A stretch of 36,844 nucleotides of DNA. Origin: Actinomycetes bacterium (lineage in GTDB: Bacteria; Actinomycetota; Actinomycetes; Actinomycetales; Cellulomonadaceae). Both the position numbers and the translations under genes were made by a program. Below are positions 23,235-33,749 of the stretch, piece by piece; the first letter of the stretch is position 1, and every line of letters starts with the position of its first letter. The stretch lies in assembly GCA_021778635.1 (NCBI GenBank), contig JAJYCD010000029.1, forward strand, positions 1 to 36,844, read 5' to 3'. The notes under the pieces are model-generated. The model made no database searches. It was not told the origin of the DNA and saw only the letters and a program-made list of their open reading frames with translations.

Positions 23235-23753
23235 TCAGCAGGTGCACCGGTCGGGCCGCCAGCTCCCCCGGACCAGCGCGAGGACCTCGTCGCCCAGCGG
23301 GTTCACGCCCGGACCGGCCGCCAGCGCATGACCGACCAGCACGTGCAGACACTTCACCCGGGTGGGCATCCCACCCGCGGAGATCCCGGCGATCTCGTCG
23401 ACGTGGCCGAGCGCCTCGCGGTCCGCCAGGTAGGCGTCGTGCGCACGACGGTGCGCGGCCGCCAGCTCGGGGTCCTCGGCCAGCCGGGCCGTCATCTCCT
23501 TCATCAGACCACCGGCCTCGAGCGTGCTCACCGCGGAGACCGCGGGCGGGCACGTCAGGTAGTAGGTCGTCGGGAACGGCGTGCCGTCGTCGAGGCGGGG
23601 CGCCGTCCGCACGACCAGGGGCCGACCGCAGACGCACCGCGCCGCGATCGCGACCACCCCACGAGGCACCCGCCCGAGCTGCTCGCGCAGCACCTCGAGA
23701 TCGCGGGGGACGACGTCGGACCCCGTGGCGTAGGGCGCAGGCAGGGTCGTCAC
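23235..23753 (-). CDS. DUF501 domain protein
   Basis: A 172-residue protein conserved next to eno/ftsB/ppx in actinobacteria. Family blocks: RGVVAIAARCVCGRPLVVRTAPRLDDGTPFPTTYYLTCPPAVSAVSTLEAGGLM, then IAGISAGGMPTRVKCLHVLVGHALAAGPGVNPLGDEVL. Several conserved Cys (CVCG, TCPP, KCLH, terminal CTC) hint at metal binding. The start is taken as GTG 23753, about 30 bp after the ftsB-like gene; no good ribosome site is seen, so an upstream start in the same frame is possible. Function unknown. Confidence 0.88.
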   Translation of the reverse strand: MTTLPAPYATGSDVVPRDLEVLREQLGRVPRGVVAIAARCVCGRPLVVRTAPRLDDGTPFPTTYYLTCPPAVSAVSTLEAGGLMKEMTARLAEDPELAAAHRRAHDAYLADREALGHVDEIAGISAGGMPTRVKCLHVLVGHALAAGPGVNPLGDEVLALVRGSWRPDRCTC

Positions 23754-23785
23754 AGCACGTCCGTTCGACGTCGGCGCAGGATCGG

Positions 23786-24481
23786 TCAGGGGGCGCCCGA
23801 GGCGCCGGTCCCCGAGGTCGGCGTCGTGGCGCCGGTCGTCGAGGAGCCTCCATTCTCTCCTGTCGTCGCGGCAGGTGGCGCACCGGAGATCTGACCGGCC
23901 GCCTGCACCGAGCCCCAGAGGTTCGCGTACCACGGAGCGGTCGAGCCGTCGGCCGCGGCGGGCGCGCCCGTGGCGGGCGCCTTGGGCACGGCCGGTGCCG
24001 ACTGCGGGTCCACGACGCGGTACGCGGTCTCTCCCGGCAGGACGTAGGCGAGCCGCTCACGCGCCTGGGCGATCACGTACGCCTGGTCGTTCCAGCGGGC
24101 CAGCTGTGCTGTGAGCTCCTCGTTGTGCGCCTTGGCCATCGCGACCTCGTGGCGCAGCTGCGCGTTCTGCGCAGCCTGTGCGAGGTAGGCGCGGAACGTC
24201 GGGGCCACCAGGACGAAGGCCAGCACGCACACGAGTCCCAGCACCAGCGCACGCACCGTCACGAGATGGGGAAGCGCCGCAGTCCCGGGCCCGGCATCAC
24301 GTGGGCCGGACCGCGAGGTGGCGGACCCGGCGGCGCGCGAAGACGCACGCGGTGAACCCGGCCGGCTGCTCGTGCCGCTCCCCGCCGTTCTCCGACCTGC
24401 CGACCGACCCGGGATGCGCGGCCGGGGGGCCGGCACGGACGCGCCCGAGCGCGGCGCGGCAGGACGGCGACCCAGGGGCAT
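23786..24481 (-). CDS. Septum formation initiator family protein (FtsB/DivIC-like)
   Basis: A 231-residue single-pass membrane protein: ~70-residue basic, Pro/Ser/Arg-rich cytoplasmic N-terminus, transmembrane helix VRALVLGLVCVLAFVLVAPTF (about residues 75-95), then coiled-coil LAQAAQNAQLRHEVAMAKAHNEELTAQLARWND with the family's closing YVIAQARERLAYVLPGETAYRVVD, and a Gly/Thr/Ser-rich tail. FtsB/DivIC proteins bridge FtsL and FtsQ in the divisome. Position between eno and DUF501 is typical. Its own promoter is likely, as a terminator separates it from eno. The long N-terminus and tail are usual for actinobacterial versions. Confidence 0.9.
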   Translation of the reverse strand: MPLGRRPAAPRSGASVPAPRPRIPGRSAGRRTAGSGTSSRPGSPRASSRAAGSATSRSGPRDAGPGTAALPHLVTVRALVLGLVCVLAFVLVAPTFRAYLAQAAQNAQLRHEVAMAKAHNEELTAQLARWNDQAYVIAQARERLAYVLPGETAYRVVDPQSAPAVPKAPATGAPAAADGSTAPWYANLWGSVQAAGQISGAPPAATTGENGGSSTTGATTPTSGTGASGAP

Positions 24482-24558
24482 GACCTGATTGTGCCCCGTC
24501 GCCGGCCCCGATACGCGCAGCCGTGGCCGACGGGATGCACCCTCGTCCCGGACGCGCA

Positions 24559-24591
24559 GAGGCCGGTGACCCCTGACGGGTCACCGGCCTC
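24559..24591 (-). terminator. Strong hairpin downstream of eno
   Basis: GAGGCCGGTGACCC (24559-24572) and its exact reverse complement (24578-24591) form a 14-bp GC-rich stem with a 5-nt loop, starting 25 bp after the enolase stop. No T-run follows, as expected in this GC background. Confidence 0.85.
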
Positions 24592-24616
24592 CGCGCGTGC
24601 TCAGCGAACGAGCGAC

Positions 24617-25936
<1,320 letters not shown>

Positions 25937-26031
25937 TCAGCGTAGTGCGCTTCGTCGAGAAGGCCTACGGGACCTCGGTCCGTGAGGCGGCGGGGTCCGT
26001 CGTGCCTCCGGCGGCACCGGATCGACGCGCG

Positions 26032-26706
26032 TCAGGGGCCGTCCGGGCGCGCCCGCTCACGCCGACGTGCCTCGGTCTCGACCCGGCGTGCCGTCTCCCG
26101 GAGAGCGGTCTCGGCATCCACCCCGACCGCCTCGGCCTCGACGACGAGGGCGAGCAGTCGTTCCCCGAGGCTGCGCGCGGGGTCGGTGGGAGTGGGAGCA
26201 CCCTGCTCGAGCGGAGCGGCGCCGTCCAGGCCGGCGCGGCGGGCACGTGCGAGGACCTTCTGGGTCCGCGCCAAGGCGCCCAGAGCGATCGGGATCCCGT
26301 CCAGCACCGACTCGCGCTGCTTCTCCTCCTGCTTGAGCTGCTCCCATCGCACGTGCACCGCGTGGGCGTCCGGCGCCACGTCGGCCCCGAAGACGTGCGG
26401 ATGGCGCCGCACGAGCTTCGCGACGATGCCCCGCGCGACGTCGTCCAGGTCGAACGGGTCGTCCAGGTCCTCCTCGGCGACCCGCGCGTGGAAGACCACC
26501 TGCAGCAGCAGGTCGCCCAGCTCCTCGCGCATACCCGCCCGGTCGCCGGACTCGATCGCCTCGGCGACCTCGTACGCCTCCTCGAGCGCGTACGGGACCA
26601 ACGACGCGTGGGTCTGCGCGGCGTCCCAGGGACAGCCTCCGGGCGACCGCAACCGGTCCATGACGGTCACGAGCTCCCGCAGGGCGTCGCCCCGGAGACT
26701 CGTCAC
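26032..26706 (-). CDS. mazG: MazG nucleoside triphosphate pyrophosphohydrolase
   Basis: A 224-residue all-alpha NTP pyrophosphatase that cleans (d)NTP pools. MazG core: LRSPGGCPWDAAQTHASLVPYALEEAYEVAEAIESGD and REELGDLLLQVVFHARVAEE carry the EExxE and ExxD metal-binding residues; RRHPHVFGADVAPDA follows. The C-terminal third is a second helical domain with remnants of the pattern (LGERLLALVVEAEAVGVDAETALRE). GTG 26706 starts 7 nt after the stop of the lipoprotein gene, so the two are likely co-translated. Found near mfd, as in many actinobacteria. Confidence 0.95.
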   Translation of the reverse strand: MTSLRGDALRELVTVMDRLRSPGGCPWDAAQTHASLVPYALEEAYEVAEAIESGDRAGMREELGDLLLQVVFHARVAEEDLDDPFDLDDVARGIVAKLVRRHPHVFGADVAPDAHAVHVRWEQLKQEEKQRESVLDGIPIALGALARTQKVLARARRAGLDGAAPLEQGAPTPTDPARSLGERLLALVVEAEAVGVDAETALRETARRVETEARRRERARPDGP

Positions 26707-26713
26707 CGCGCGG

Positions 26714-27322
26714 TCACTTCGTGGGTGTCGGCGCCGCTGCGGGCGTCACGATCCAGTCGTAGGAGATCGGGGTGATCGTCCCCTGGCTGAGATCGGCCGT
26801 GCCGTAGCGCGGGCTGACCTCGGGGTGCAGCGCGAGGAGCTCGTCGTTCACCTTCTTCACCAGGACGGCCGAGTTGGCCGCGCCCTCGATGGCCTTCTGC
26901 GCGAGCGAGAACTTGATGACCTCGATGGCCGCGCGGCCGAACGTCGGGGGCGACTTCACGCCGGCACTCGTGGCCGCACTGTTCAGCACGTCGATCGCCT
27001 GCTGATCGGAGACCGCGAGACCGGCACCCGAGGCGATCGACTCGATCGTCGGCGCGCCGATCAGCAGCATGAGCACCGTGTTCTGGTCGACCGACTGGAA
27101 GTACGGCGCGAGCTGCGTCGTCGCCTGCTGCACGTCCGAGACGCTGATCGCACGTCCGTCGACGATCGCCGCAGCTCCCGGACGCCCGGTGCACCCGGCG
27201 AGCAGGGTCGCGACAAGGATCGCGACCCCGGCGGTCGCGGCCCCCGTCCTACGTCGACGCCTCGCGGCGGGGCGGGCCGGTGCCACGGGCGCGGCGCCGG
27301 TCGGAGCAGAGGGTGCTGGCAC
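26714..27322 (-). CDS. SurA N-terminal-domain-like lipoprotein
   Basis: A 202-residue predicted lipoprotein: five arginines (about 21-25), hydrophobic GVAILVATLLAGC and lipobox Cys44 (LLAGC). The mature part starts TGRPGAAAIVDGRAISVSDVQQATTQL, the opening of SurA/PpiC-type N-terminal domains, then helices, but no parvulin PPIase domain follows. It would be anchored outside the membrane as a chaperone-like factor. The GTG at 27322 is preferred because GGGAGAG lies 5 nt upstream and the signal peptide is of normal length; a GTG at 27373 is possible. It precedes mazG by 7 bp. Confidence 0.8.
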   Translation of the reverse strand: MPAPSAPTGAAPVAPARPAARRRRRTGAATAGVAILVATLLAGCTGRPGAAAIVDGRAISVSDVQQATTQLAPYFQSVDQNTVLMLLIGAPTIESIASGAGLAVSDQQAIDVLNSAATSAGVKSPPTFGRAAIEVIKFSLAQKAIEGAANSAVLVKKVNDELLALHPEVSPRYGTADLSQGTITPISYDWIVTPAAAPTPTK

Positions 27323-27446
27323 TTTTTCTCTCCCGATGCTGGTGGACGAGCTGCGGGCGACGGATGCTCTCACCGTCGAGTCCGGGTGCCATGGTAGGCC
27401 CCACCTCTGGGGACCGCGGCGAGCCCCGCCGCCCGACCCGCCGTCC

Positions 27447-29099
27447 TCAGCCGCTGCCCGGCACCGTCCCGCTCGTGACCTCCGGCGCGCCTGTCAGCTC
27501 CGGCCCCGCACGGCGGACCTGGTTCCTGCCGTCACGCTTCGCGAGGTACAGCGCACGGTCCGACGCCTCCAGGAGGTCGACGACCGTCAGTCCGTCGGCG
27601 GGGAACGACGAGACCCCGACGCTCACGGTGCACCGTTGCGCGTCCTGACCGACGTCGAAGGGCTCCGCCTCGCACCGGTCGCGAACACGGTCCGCGACCC
27701 GCATCGCGTCCCCGACCCCGGCACCCGGCAGGACCACGACGAACTCCTCGCCGCCCCACCGGGACACCAGAGCCCCTGGCGGCACGGCAGCCGTCAGGCG
27801 GCGCGCGACCGCCACCAGCACGCCGTCCCCGACCTGGTGGCCGTACCGATCGTTGATGCGCTTGAACCGGTCGATGTCGATCATCAGGACGCTCACCGGC
27901 GTCGCGGGGCCCGACCGCGAGAGCATCGGCCCGAACCGTTCCAACAGGAAGCGCCGGTTGTGCAGCTCGGTGAGCGGGTCGCGGTTCGCCTGCTCCGCGA
28001 GGTCGTGCCGCAGCAGCTCGATCGTGCGGAGCTGCTCCGCCAGCTCGCGGTGCTGGGCGTTCTCGGCGCTGACGTCCCGTGCGACGAGCACCGTGCCGAG
28101 GTCCCGGCCGCGGCTGTCGACCAGCGCCGAGTGTCGGACCGCGAGCTCGGTCCGGCGCCCGTCGACCACCCGCGCGACCAGGGTCTCGCTCGAGACACCC
28201 CTCGAGGTCTCCACCGGCGCGTCCAGCGAGCCCCAGCCGACGAGCGCCTCCGCCATGGTGAGTCCGACGAGCGCCGCCGGCAGCTCCGGGTCGGCGTCCC
28301 GGAGGATCCGCTCCGCCGCGGGGTTGAGGTCGATGATGCGCCCGTCCGGGCTGAGCGCGACCACGGCGTCCGAGATCGTGGCGAACAGGACGTCGCGCGC
28401 CACGGGCGCCAGCCGGAGCACGTCCTGCCGCCCGATCGCGAGCGCGACGACGACTGCGGTGAACGCGAAACCGAACGGCGTCGGGTCGCCGAAGCCCCCG
28501 GTCACGCCCACCAGGTTCAGGACGCACAGTGACGCCGGCACCAGGGAGCCGAGGAGGATGCTCAGCCGCTGGCCGCGGAACAGCGCGGGCGAGCGCGACC
28601 ACCCGCGAGCGACCAGGACGATCCCGACGACGAGGAGCGCGTAGCTGTAGGTGCTGTGCACCCAGAAGAGCGGACCGTGCTGCCAGGAGTTCGGATCGAC
28701 CAGCGTCGCGGCGTCGGCTCCGCGGTAGAACAAGAGGTGCCACGGGTTGGTGGCCACGACCAGCGTCAGGAGGACCGGTTCGACGGCGAGGCCGAGCAGG
28801 AGCCGTCGGCCGGGGCGCGATCCCGATCCGTTCGTGCTCAACCCGAGGCACACGAACGCCGCGACCATGGTCCCGATGGCCGGGAAGGTGGCCAGTCCCG
28901 CGATCCCCGCCACGGGATCGCCGGGGGCCGCGACGATCACGGCGTCCGCCAGCGACCACCACGCCGCGGCGCCGAGGACCAGCGCCATGGACATCGCCAT
29001 GACGGGGCGTGCCCGCCGACGCCGCCAGACGACGAGCGCCACGGCGCACAGCACCGCCGCGGCGACGACGAACGCCACGGCGTGCACGACGGGACTCAT
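27447..29099 (-). CDS. Membrane PAS-GGDEF diguanylate cyclase
   Basis: A 550-residue protein: seven-helix N-terminal sensor (about 1-225, resembling the histidine-kinase N-terminal 7TM region), PAS domain (about 232-345; DVLFATISDAVVALSPDGRIIDLNPAAERIL) and GGDEF domain (about 372-530) with RDPLTELHNRRFL, metal-binding DIDRFKRIND and the active-site RWGGEEF (449-453). The RxxD inhibitory I-site is absent (PPGA instead), so product feedback inhibition is not expected. It would make c-di-GMP from two GTP in response to a membrane or ligand signal. GGGAGG fixes ATG 29099. It sits between mfd and the lipoprotein/mazG pair on the same strand. Confidence 0.93.
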   Translation of the reverse strand: MSPVVHAVAFVVAAAVLCAVALVVWRRRRARPVMAMSMALVLGAAAWWSLADAVIVAAPGDPVAGIAGLATFPAIGTMVAAFVCLGLSTNGSGSRPGRRLLLGLAVEPVLLTLVVATNPWHLLFYRGADAATLVDPNSWQHGPLFWVHSTYSYALLVVGIVLVARGWSRSPALFRGQRLSILLGSLVPASLCVLNLVGVTGGFGDPTPFGFAFTAVVVALAIGRQDVLRLAPVARDVLFATISDAVVALSPDGRIIDLNPAAERILRDADPELPAALVGLTMAEALVGWGSLDAPVETSRGVSSETLVARVVDGRRTELAVRHSALVDSRGRDLGTVLVARDVSAENAQHRELAEQLRTIELLRHDLAEQANRDPLTELHNRRFLLERFGPMLSRSGPATPVSVLMIDIDRFKRINDRYGHQVGDGVLVAVARRLTAAVPPGALVSRWGGEEFVVVLPGAGVGDAMRVADRVRDRCEAEPFDVGQDAQRCTVSVGVSSFPADGLTVVDLLEASDRALYLAKRDGRNQVRRAGPELTGAPEVTSGTVPGSG

Positions 29100-29238
29100 G
29101 CCGGCCTCCCAGCTCGGGGCGCCCGGGTGGCCTGCGGCCGCTGAGGTCCCCTCTCAGGTCCTATCGGCATCGTGCGCCCGGAATCGAGGGCTGGCGCGGG
29201 CGAGGATCGCCGTCGCGACCCGCCGACGACGCCGTCCA

Positions 29239-32200
29239 TCAGGTGTGCGCGCTCACCTCGGCCGCGACGGCCACGCTGCCACGGATCACCGCGTCGACGA
29301 GCTGCTGGGCCCATGCCAGCACGGCCTCGCCGTGCAGCGGTGTGCCGCCGACCCGGGCCGTCGTCGGGAACGGGACGAGGATGGTCCTGATCGCTGGCTT
29401 GAGCACCGTACCGGGGTACAACCTCTTCAGCCGGAGCTGGGCCGACTCCGGCAGGTCGACGGGGGCGAACCGCACGTAGCGACCCTGGGCGGTGACGTCG
29501 GCGAGCCCGACCTCGCGGACCGTGTTGCGGAAGCCGGCGACGTCGAACAGCTGCGCGACCGCGGTCGGTACCGCTCCGTACCGGTCGACCAGCTCGGCCC
29601 TGACCTCGTCGAGCGCCGCGGCGTCCGAGGCCGCGGCGATCTTGCGGTAGGCCTCGAGGCGCAGGCGCTCGTGCGCGATGTAGTCGTGCGGGATGTGCGC
29701 GTCGACGGGCAGCTCGATCGTGACCTCGGGTACCTCCTCCGGCTCCTCGCCGCGGAAGTGCGTCACGGCCTCGCCGACCATCCGGATGTACAGGTCGAAG
29801 CCGACCCCGGCGATGTGCCCGGACTGCTCGCCGCCGAGGAGGTTGCCGGCACCCCGGATCTCGAGGTCCTTCATGGCGATCTGGATCCCGGCGCCAAGGT
29901 CGGTGTGCGCCGCCATCGTCGCGAGCCGGTCGTGCGCGGTCTCGGTCATCGGACGCTCGGGCGGGTAGAGGAGGTAGGCGTAGGCGCGCTCTCGGCCTCG
30001 GCCCACCCGCCCTCGCAGCTGGTGGAGCTGGGACAGCCCGAGCAGGTCGGCGCGCTCGAGGATCAACGTGTTCGCGTTCGAGATGTCGAGGCCCGTCTCG
30101 ATGATCGTCGTGCAGACCAGGACGTCGAACTTCTTCTCCCAGAAGTCGACGATGACCCGCTCGAGCAGGTGCTCGCCCATCTTCCCGTGCGCGACTGCGA
30201 TCCGCGCCTCCGGGACGAGCTCGTGGAGCCGTGCGGCCGCCCGCTCGATCGAGTCGACCTTGTTGTGGACGTAGAAGACCTGACCCTCGCGGAGCAGCTC
30301 GCGTCGGACCGCCGCCGTGATCTGCTTCTCGTCGTACGCCCCGACGAAGGTCAGGACCGGGTGGCGCTCCTCGGGTGGCGTGGCGAGCGTGGACATCTCC
30401 CGGATGCCGGTCACGGCCATCTCGAGGGTCCGCGGGATCGGCGTCGCGCTCATCGCCAGGACGTCCACGTTGGTGCGGAGCTGCTTGAGCGTCTCCTTGT
30501 GCTCGACGCCGAACCGTTGCTCCTCGTCGACGACCACGAGACCGAGATCCTTGAAGCGCACCTCGCCGGTGATGAGGCGGTGCGTCCCGATCACCACGTC
30601 GACGGTGCCGTCGGCGAGACCGTCGACGACCTCCTTGCTCTCCGCCGCGGTCTGGAACCGTGAGAGCGCCTTGACCGTCACCGGGTACGGCGCGTACCGC
30701 TCCGCGAACGTGTCGAGGTGCTGCTGGACGAGCAGCGTCGTCGGGACCAGCACGGCGACCTGCTTGCCGTCCTGCACCGCCTTGAACGCCGCCCGGATCG
30801 CGATCTCGGTCTTGCCGTAGCCGACGTCGCCGCACACCAGGCGGTCCATCGGCACGGGCTTCTCCATGTCGGCCTTGACCTCGTCGATCGTGGAGAGCTG
30901 GTCGGGCGTCTCGACGTAGGCGAAGGCGTCCTCGAGCTCGCGCTGCCACGGGGTGTCCGAGCCGAACGCGTAACCGGAGGTCGCCATCCGCGCCGAGTAC
31001 AGCCGGATCAGCTCGCCGGCGATCTCCTTGACCGCCTTGCGTGCGCGGCCCTTCGTCTTCGCCCAGTCCGACCCGCCCATCTTGTTCAGCGCCGGAGACT
31101 CGCCACCGACGTACTTGGTCACCTGGTCGAGCTGGTCGGTCGGCACGTACAGGCGGTCGCCGGGCTGTCCGCGCTTCGACGAGGCGTACTCGATCACCAG
31201 GTACTCGCGGGTGGCCGCCGCCGCGCCGGTGCCGAGCGTCCGCTGGACGAGCTCGACGAAGCGTCCGACCCCGTGCTGCTCGTGGACCACGTGGTCGCCG
31301 GCCCGCAGCGAGAGCGGGTCGACGGTGTTGCGTCGTCTCGACGGCATCTTGCGCATGTCGCGCGTCGACGACCCCGCACGGCCGGTGAGGTCCTGCTCGG
31401 AGAAGACGGCGAGGTGCAGGTCCGTGGCGACGAAGCCGGGGCCCGCGTTCGCCGGGACGACAAGGACGATCCCCCCCTCGGGCTCGACGTCGATCGCCGT
31501 GACGAGCCTCGCCGGGACGTCGGCGGCCGAGAGCTGCTCGACCATCCGCTGCGCGGGACCGTGACCCTCGGTCGTGAGGACCAACCGCCAGCCGGCCCGT
31601 TGGAGCGTGCGGACGTCGTCGATCGCCCGGCCGACGTCGCCGCGATACCCCTCGACGTCGCGCGCGGCGATGGTCAGGTGCGCGTCGACCTCGCCGGCCA
31701 GCACCTCGTCGACGAGCACCGGACCGGCCGCGCCGGGGTCGCCGGTGCCGGTGCCGGAGTCTCCGGGCCCGAACGGCCCGAAGGTCCACCAGCCCAACCC
31801 GCGCGCCGCCGCACTCTCGCGTACCTGCGCGAAGGTGAGGAACGACGCGGCGCTGAGGTCGAGCGGGGTCGCCGCGCCCGCGGCCGCCGAGGTCCACGCC
31901 GCCGCGAGGAACTCCTCGGTGGTTGCCACGAGGTCGTGCGCGCGACGCCGCACCCGCTCGGGATCGCACAGGACCAGGAGCGCGTCCGCCGGGACGAGGT
32001 CCACGACCGGCACCATCGAGTCGACCAGTGCCGGGGCGAGCGACTCCATCCCCTCGACCGCGATGCCGGCACCGAGCTTCTCGAGCATCTCCGCAGCGCC
32101 GGGAAGACGGTCCACGAGCGCCGCCGCCCGGTCGCGGACGTCGTCCGTCAGCAGGATCTCGCGGCACGGCGGCGCCCACAGACCCTGGGTGGCGACCTCG

Positions 32201-32925
32201 AGACTGCGCTGGTCGGCGACCGCGAACCAGCGGATCTCCTCGACCGTCTCGCCCCAGAACTCGATGCGCAGCGGGTGGTCCTCGGTCGGGGGGAACACGT
32301 CGAGGATCCCGCCGCGCACCGCGAACTCACCACGACGCTCCACCATGTCCACCCGCGCGTACGCGGCCGCGACGAGGCGGTCCGCGACGTCCGACAGGTC
32401 GGCCTCGTCGCCGACGGCGAGCTGCACGGGCTCCAGCTCGCCCAGCCCGCCGACGACCGGCTGCAGGAGCGCGCGGACCGGCACCACGAGAGTCCGGATC
32501 TCCCCGGTCGGTCCGCCGTCCGCCGTCGGGTGCGCAAGCCGGCGGAACACGGCGAGCCGACGCGCCACGGTGTCGCTGCGCGGCGAGAGCCGCTCGTGCG
32601 GGAGTGTCTCCCAGGACGGGAGGACGGCGACCTGGTCCGGCGGGAGGTAGCACCGGAGCGCCTCGGCGAGCTCGTCCGCGTCACGACCGGTCGCGGTGAC
32701 GACGACGAGGGGGCGCCCGCGCTCGACGCGCAGTGCGCCGGGGGCGTCCGGAACCAGCTCCGCCACGGCCGACGCCGCACCGGCACCGCCGAGCGCGGCG
32801 AGCAGCGGCGCACGGACACCGGCAGGGCCGACGACGTCGACCACTCCACGTGCACGCACGAGAGCGACCGCCTCGTCGGCGGCCGGGTCAGCGAGGAGGA
32901 CAGGGAGCAGACCGGTGAGACTCAT
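29239..32925 (-). CDS. mfd: Transcription-repair coupling factor Mfd
   Basis: A 1228-residue Superfamily 2 translocase that displaces RNA polymerase stalled at lesions and recruits UvrA. Domain order: UvrB-like N-terminus (LPSWETLPHERLSPRSDTVARRL; VERRGEFAVRGGILDVFPP), RNA-polymerase interaction domain (AGDHVVHEQHGVGRFV, about 540), helicase motifs GDVGYGKTE (about 703), DEEQ in VVVDEEQRFG (about 800), SATPIPRTL, then TTIIETGLDISNANTLI and QLRGRVGRG, followed by the C-terminal TRCF domain. ATG 32925 has GAAGGA 6 nt upstream. Complete, no frameshift seen. Confidence 0.98.
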   Translation of the reverse strand: MSLTGLLPVLLADPAADEAVALVRARGVVDVVGPAGVRAPLLAALGGAGAASAVAELVPDAPGALRVERGRPLVVVTATGRDADELAEALRCYLPPDQVAVLPSWETLPHERLSPRSDTVARRLAVFRRLAHPTADGGPTGEIRTLVVPVRALLQPVVGGLGELEPVQLAVGDEADLSDVADRLVAAAYARVDMVERRGEFAVRGGILDVFPPTEDHPLRIEFWGETVEEIRWFAVADQRSLEVATQGLWAPPCREILLTDDVRDRAAALVDRLPGAAEMLEKLGAGIAVEGMESLAPALVDSMVPVVDLVPADALLVLCDPERVRRRAHDLVATTEEFLAAAWTSAAAGAATPLDLSAASFLTFAQVRESAAARGLGWWTFGPFGPGDSGTGTGDPGAAGPVLVDEVLAGEVDAHLTIAARDVEGYRGDVGRAIDDVRTLQRAGWRLVLTTEGHGPAQRMVEQLSAADVPARLVTAIDVEPEGGIVLVVPANAGPGFVATDLHLAVFSEQDLTGRAGSSTRDMRKMPSRRRNTVDPLSLRAGDHVVHEQHGVGRFVELVQRTLGTGAAAATREYLVIEYASSKRGQPGDRLYVPTDQLDQVTKYVGGESPALNKMGGSDWAKTKGRARKAVKEIAGELIRLYSARMATSGYAFGSDTPWQRELEDAFAYVETPDQLSTIDEVKADMEKPVPMDRLVCGDVGYGKTEIAIRAAFKAVQDGKQVAVLVPTTLLVQQHLDTFAERYAPYPVTVKALSRFQTAAESKEVVDGLADGTVDVVIGTHRLITGEVRFKDLGLVVVDEEQRFGVEHKETLKQLRTNVDVLAMSATPIPRTLEMAVTGIREMSTLATPPEERHPVLTFVGAYDEKQITAAVRRELLREGQVFYVHNKVDSIERAAARLHELVPEARIAVAHGKMGEHLLERVIVDFWEKKFDVLVCTTIIETGLDISNANTLILERADLLGLSQLHQLRGRVGRGRERAYAYLLYPPERPMTETAHDRLATMAAHTDLGAGIQIAMKDLEIRGAGNLLGGEQSGHIAGVGFDLYIRMVGEAVTHFRGEEPEEVPEVTIELPVDAHIPHDYIAHERLRLEAYRKIAAASDAAALDEVRAELVDRYGAVPTAVAQLFDVAGFRNTVREVGLADVTAQGRYVRFAPVDLPESAQLRLKRLYPGTVLKPAIRTILVPFPTTARVGGTPLHGEAVLAWAQQLVDAVIRGSVAVAAEVSAHT

Positions 32926-33000
32926 GGGTCCTTCGAGGAACGAGGGCAGCACGACGGCCCCTGTTCCTGATGGATGCGGGGTCGGGAGTCATGCTACGGC

Positions 33001-33032
33001 CCGGCGCACACCCGGCTCCGTGCGGGCGCCGG
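33001..33032 (-). terminator. Hairpin downstream of the cytidylyltransferase gene
   Basis: CCGGCGC (33001-33007) pairs with GCGCCGG (33026-33032); the 18-nt loop has an inner CCCG/CGGG pairing possibility. It begins 2 bp after the stop of the gene at 33034 and may end its transcript before mfd. Confidence 0.4.
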
Positions 33033-33033
33033 C

Positions 33034-33483
33034 TCAGTCGTTGGCCGGCATCCTGGACGTCCCGGAGACGATCTCGTCGAGCGCCCGGCGGAGCAGCGTG
33101 CTCGACGTGTGGACCGTGTACGGGAAGTACACGATGTCGACGCCGACGGCGGCGAAGTCACGCTCGAGCTTGATCCCCTTCTCGGTCCCGCGCCAGTCGT
33201 CGCCCTTGAACAGCACGTCGAACGGCACGACCTTCCAGGTCTCGAGCTTCTCCGGCACGACCTCCGCAACGACCTCATCGACGTAGGAGATGTGGCTGAC
33301 GATCTCCATCCGCTCCGCGAGCGGTATCACCGGTCGCCTGCCCTTGGTGAGCTCGCACATCTCGTCGGAGACCACGCCGGCGATCAGGTAGTCGCAGTAG
33401 CGCTTCGCCTGGCGGAGGATGTTGAGGTGCCCGATGTGGAACATGTCGTACGCGCCCGGCGCGTACCCGACGATCCGGCGCAT
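33034..33483 (-). CDS. Cytidylyltransferase family protein (glycerol-3-phosphate cytidylyltransferase TagD-like)
   Basis: A 149-residue nucleotidyltransferase of the HxGH family. GYAPGAYDMFHIGHLNILRQAKRYCDYLIAGVVSDE has the HIGH motif (residues 16-19); KGDDWRGTEKG and the late TSSTLLRR replace the usual RTxGISTT. Such enzymes activate glycerol-3-phosphate or a sugar-like phosphate as a CDP- (or ADP-) conjugate for teichoic acid or glycan synthesis. ATG 33483 has GGGAG 6 nt upstream. Next to the polysaccharide genes, so it may serve that locus; exact substrate unproven. Confidence 0.88.
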   Translation of the reverse strand: MRRIVGYAPGAYDMFHIGHLNILRQAKRYCDYLIAGVVSDEMCELTKGRRPVIPLAERMEIVSHISYVDEVVAEVVPEKLETWKVVPFDVLFKGDDWRGTEKGIKLERDFAAVGVDIVYFPYTVHTSSTLLRRALDEIVSGTSRMPAND

Positions 33484-33749
33484 GGAGGGCTCCCTACTCC
33501 TGTGACGGCATCCGTGGACGGCGTCCCAAGGTTCCGTGGCTGTGACCCCATGCTAGGACGTAGCGGTGCAAACCGGACACCCCGAGGCGCGGGTGAAGTC
33601 CTGCCTCGCCCGTTCGGCCGAACCGCTCGTGCCGAGGACCTTCGCTCCCCGCGGTCCACCGGGCGTCGCGGTCCACAGGGCCGCGCGATCGTGGGCCGTT
33701 AAGGTGTGCGGGACCGCATTGGTCGACCGATGCCTCAGGAGCGTGCCGC

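Noticed and set aside
26002..26017. Five-base stem GTGCC/GGCAC after mazG
   Set aside because: Too short and in very GC-rich DNA to call a terminator.
29096..32179. A 1027-codon minus-strand open frame overlapping mfd
   Set aside because: It is out of frame with mfd, extremely Arg/Gly/Ala-rich and shows no family motif, so it is a high-GC shadow of the real gene.
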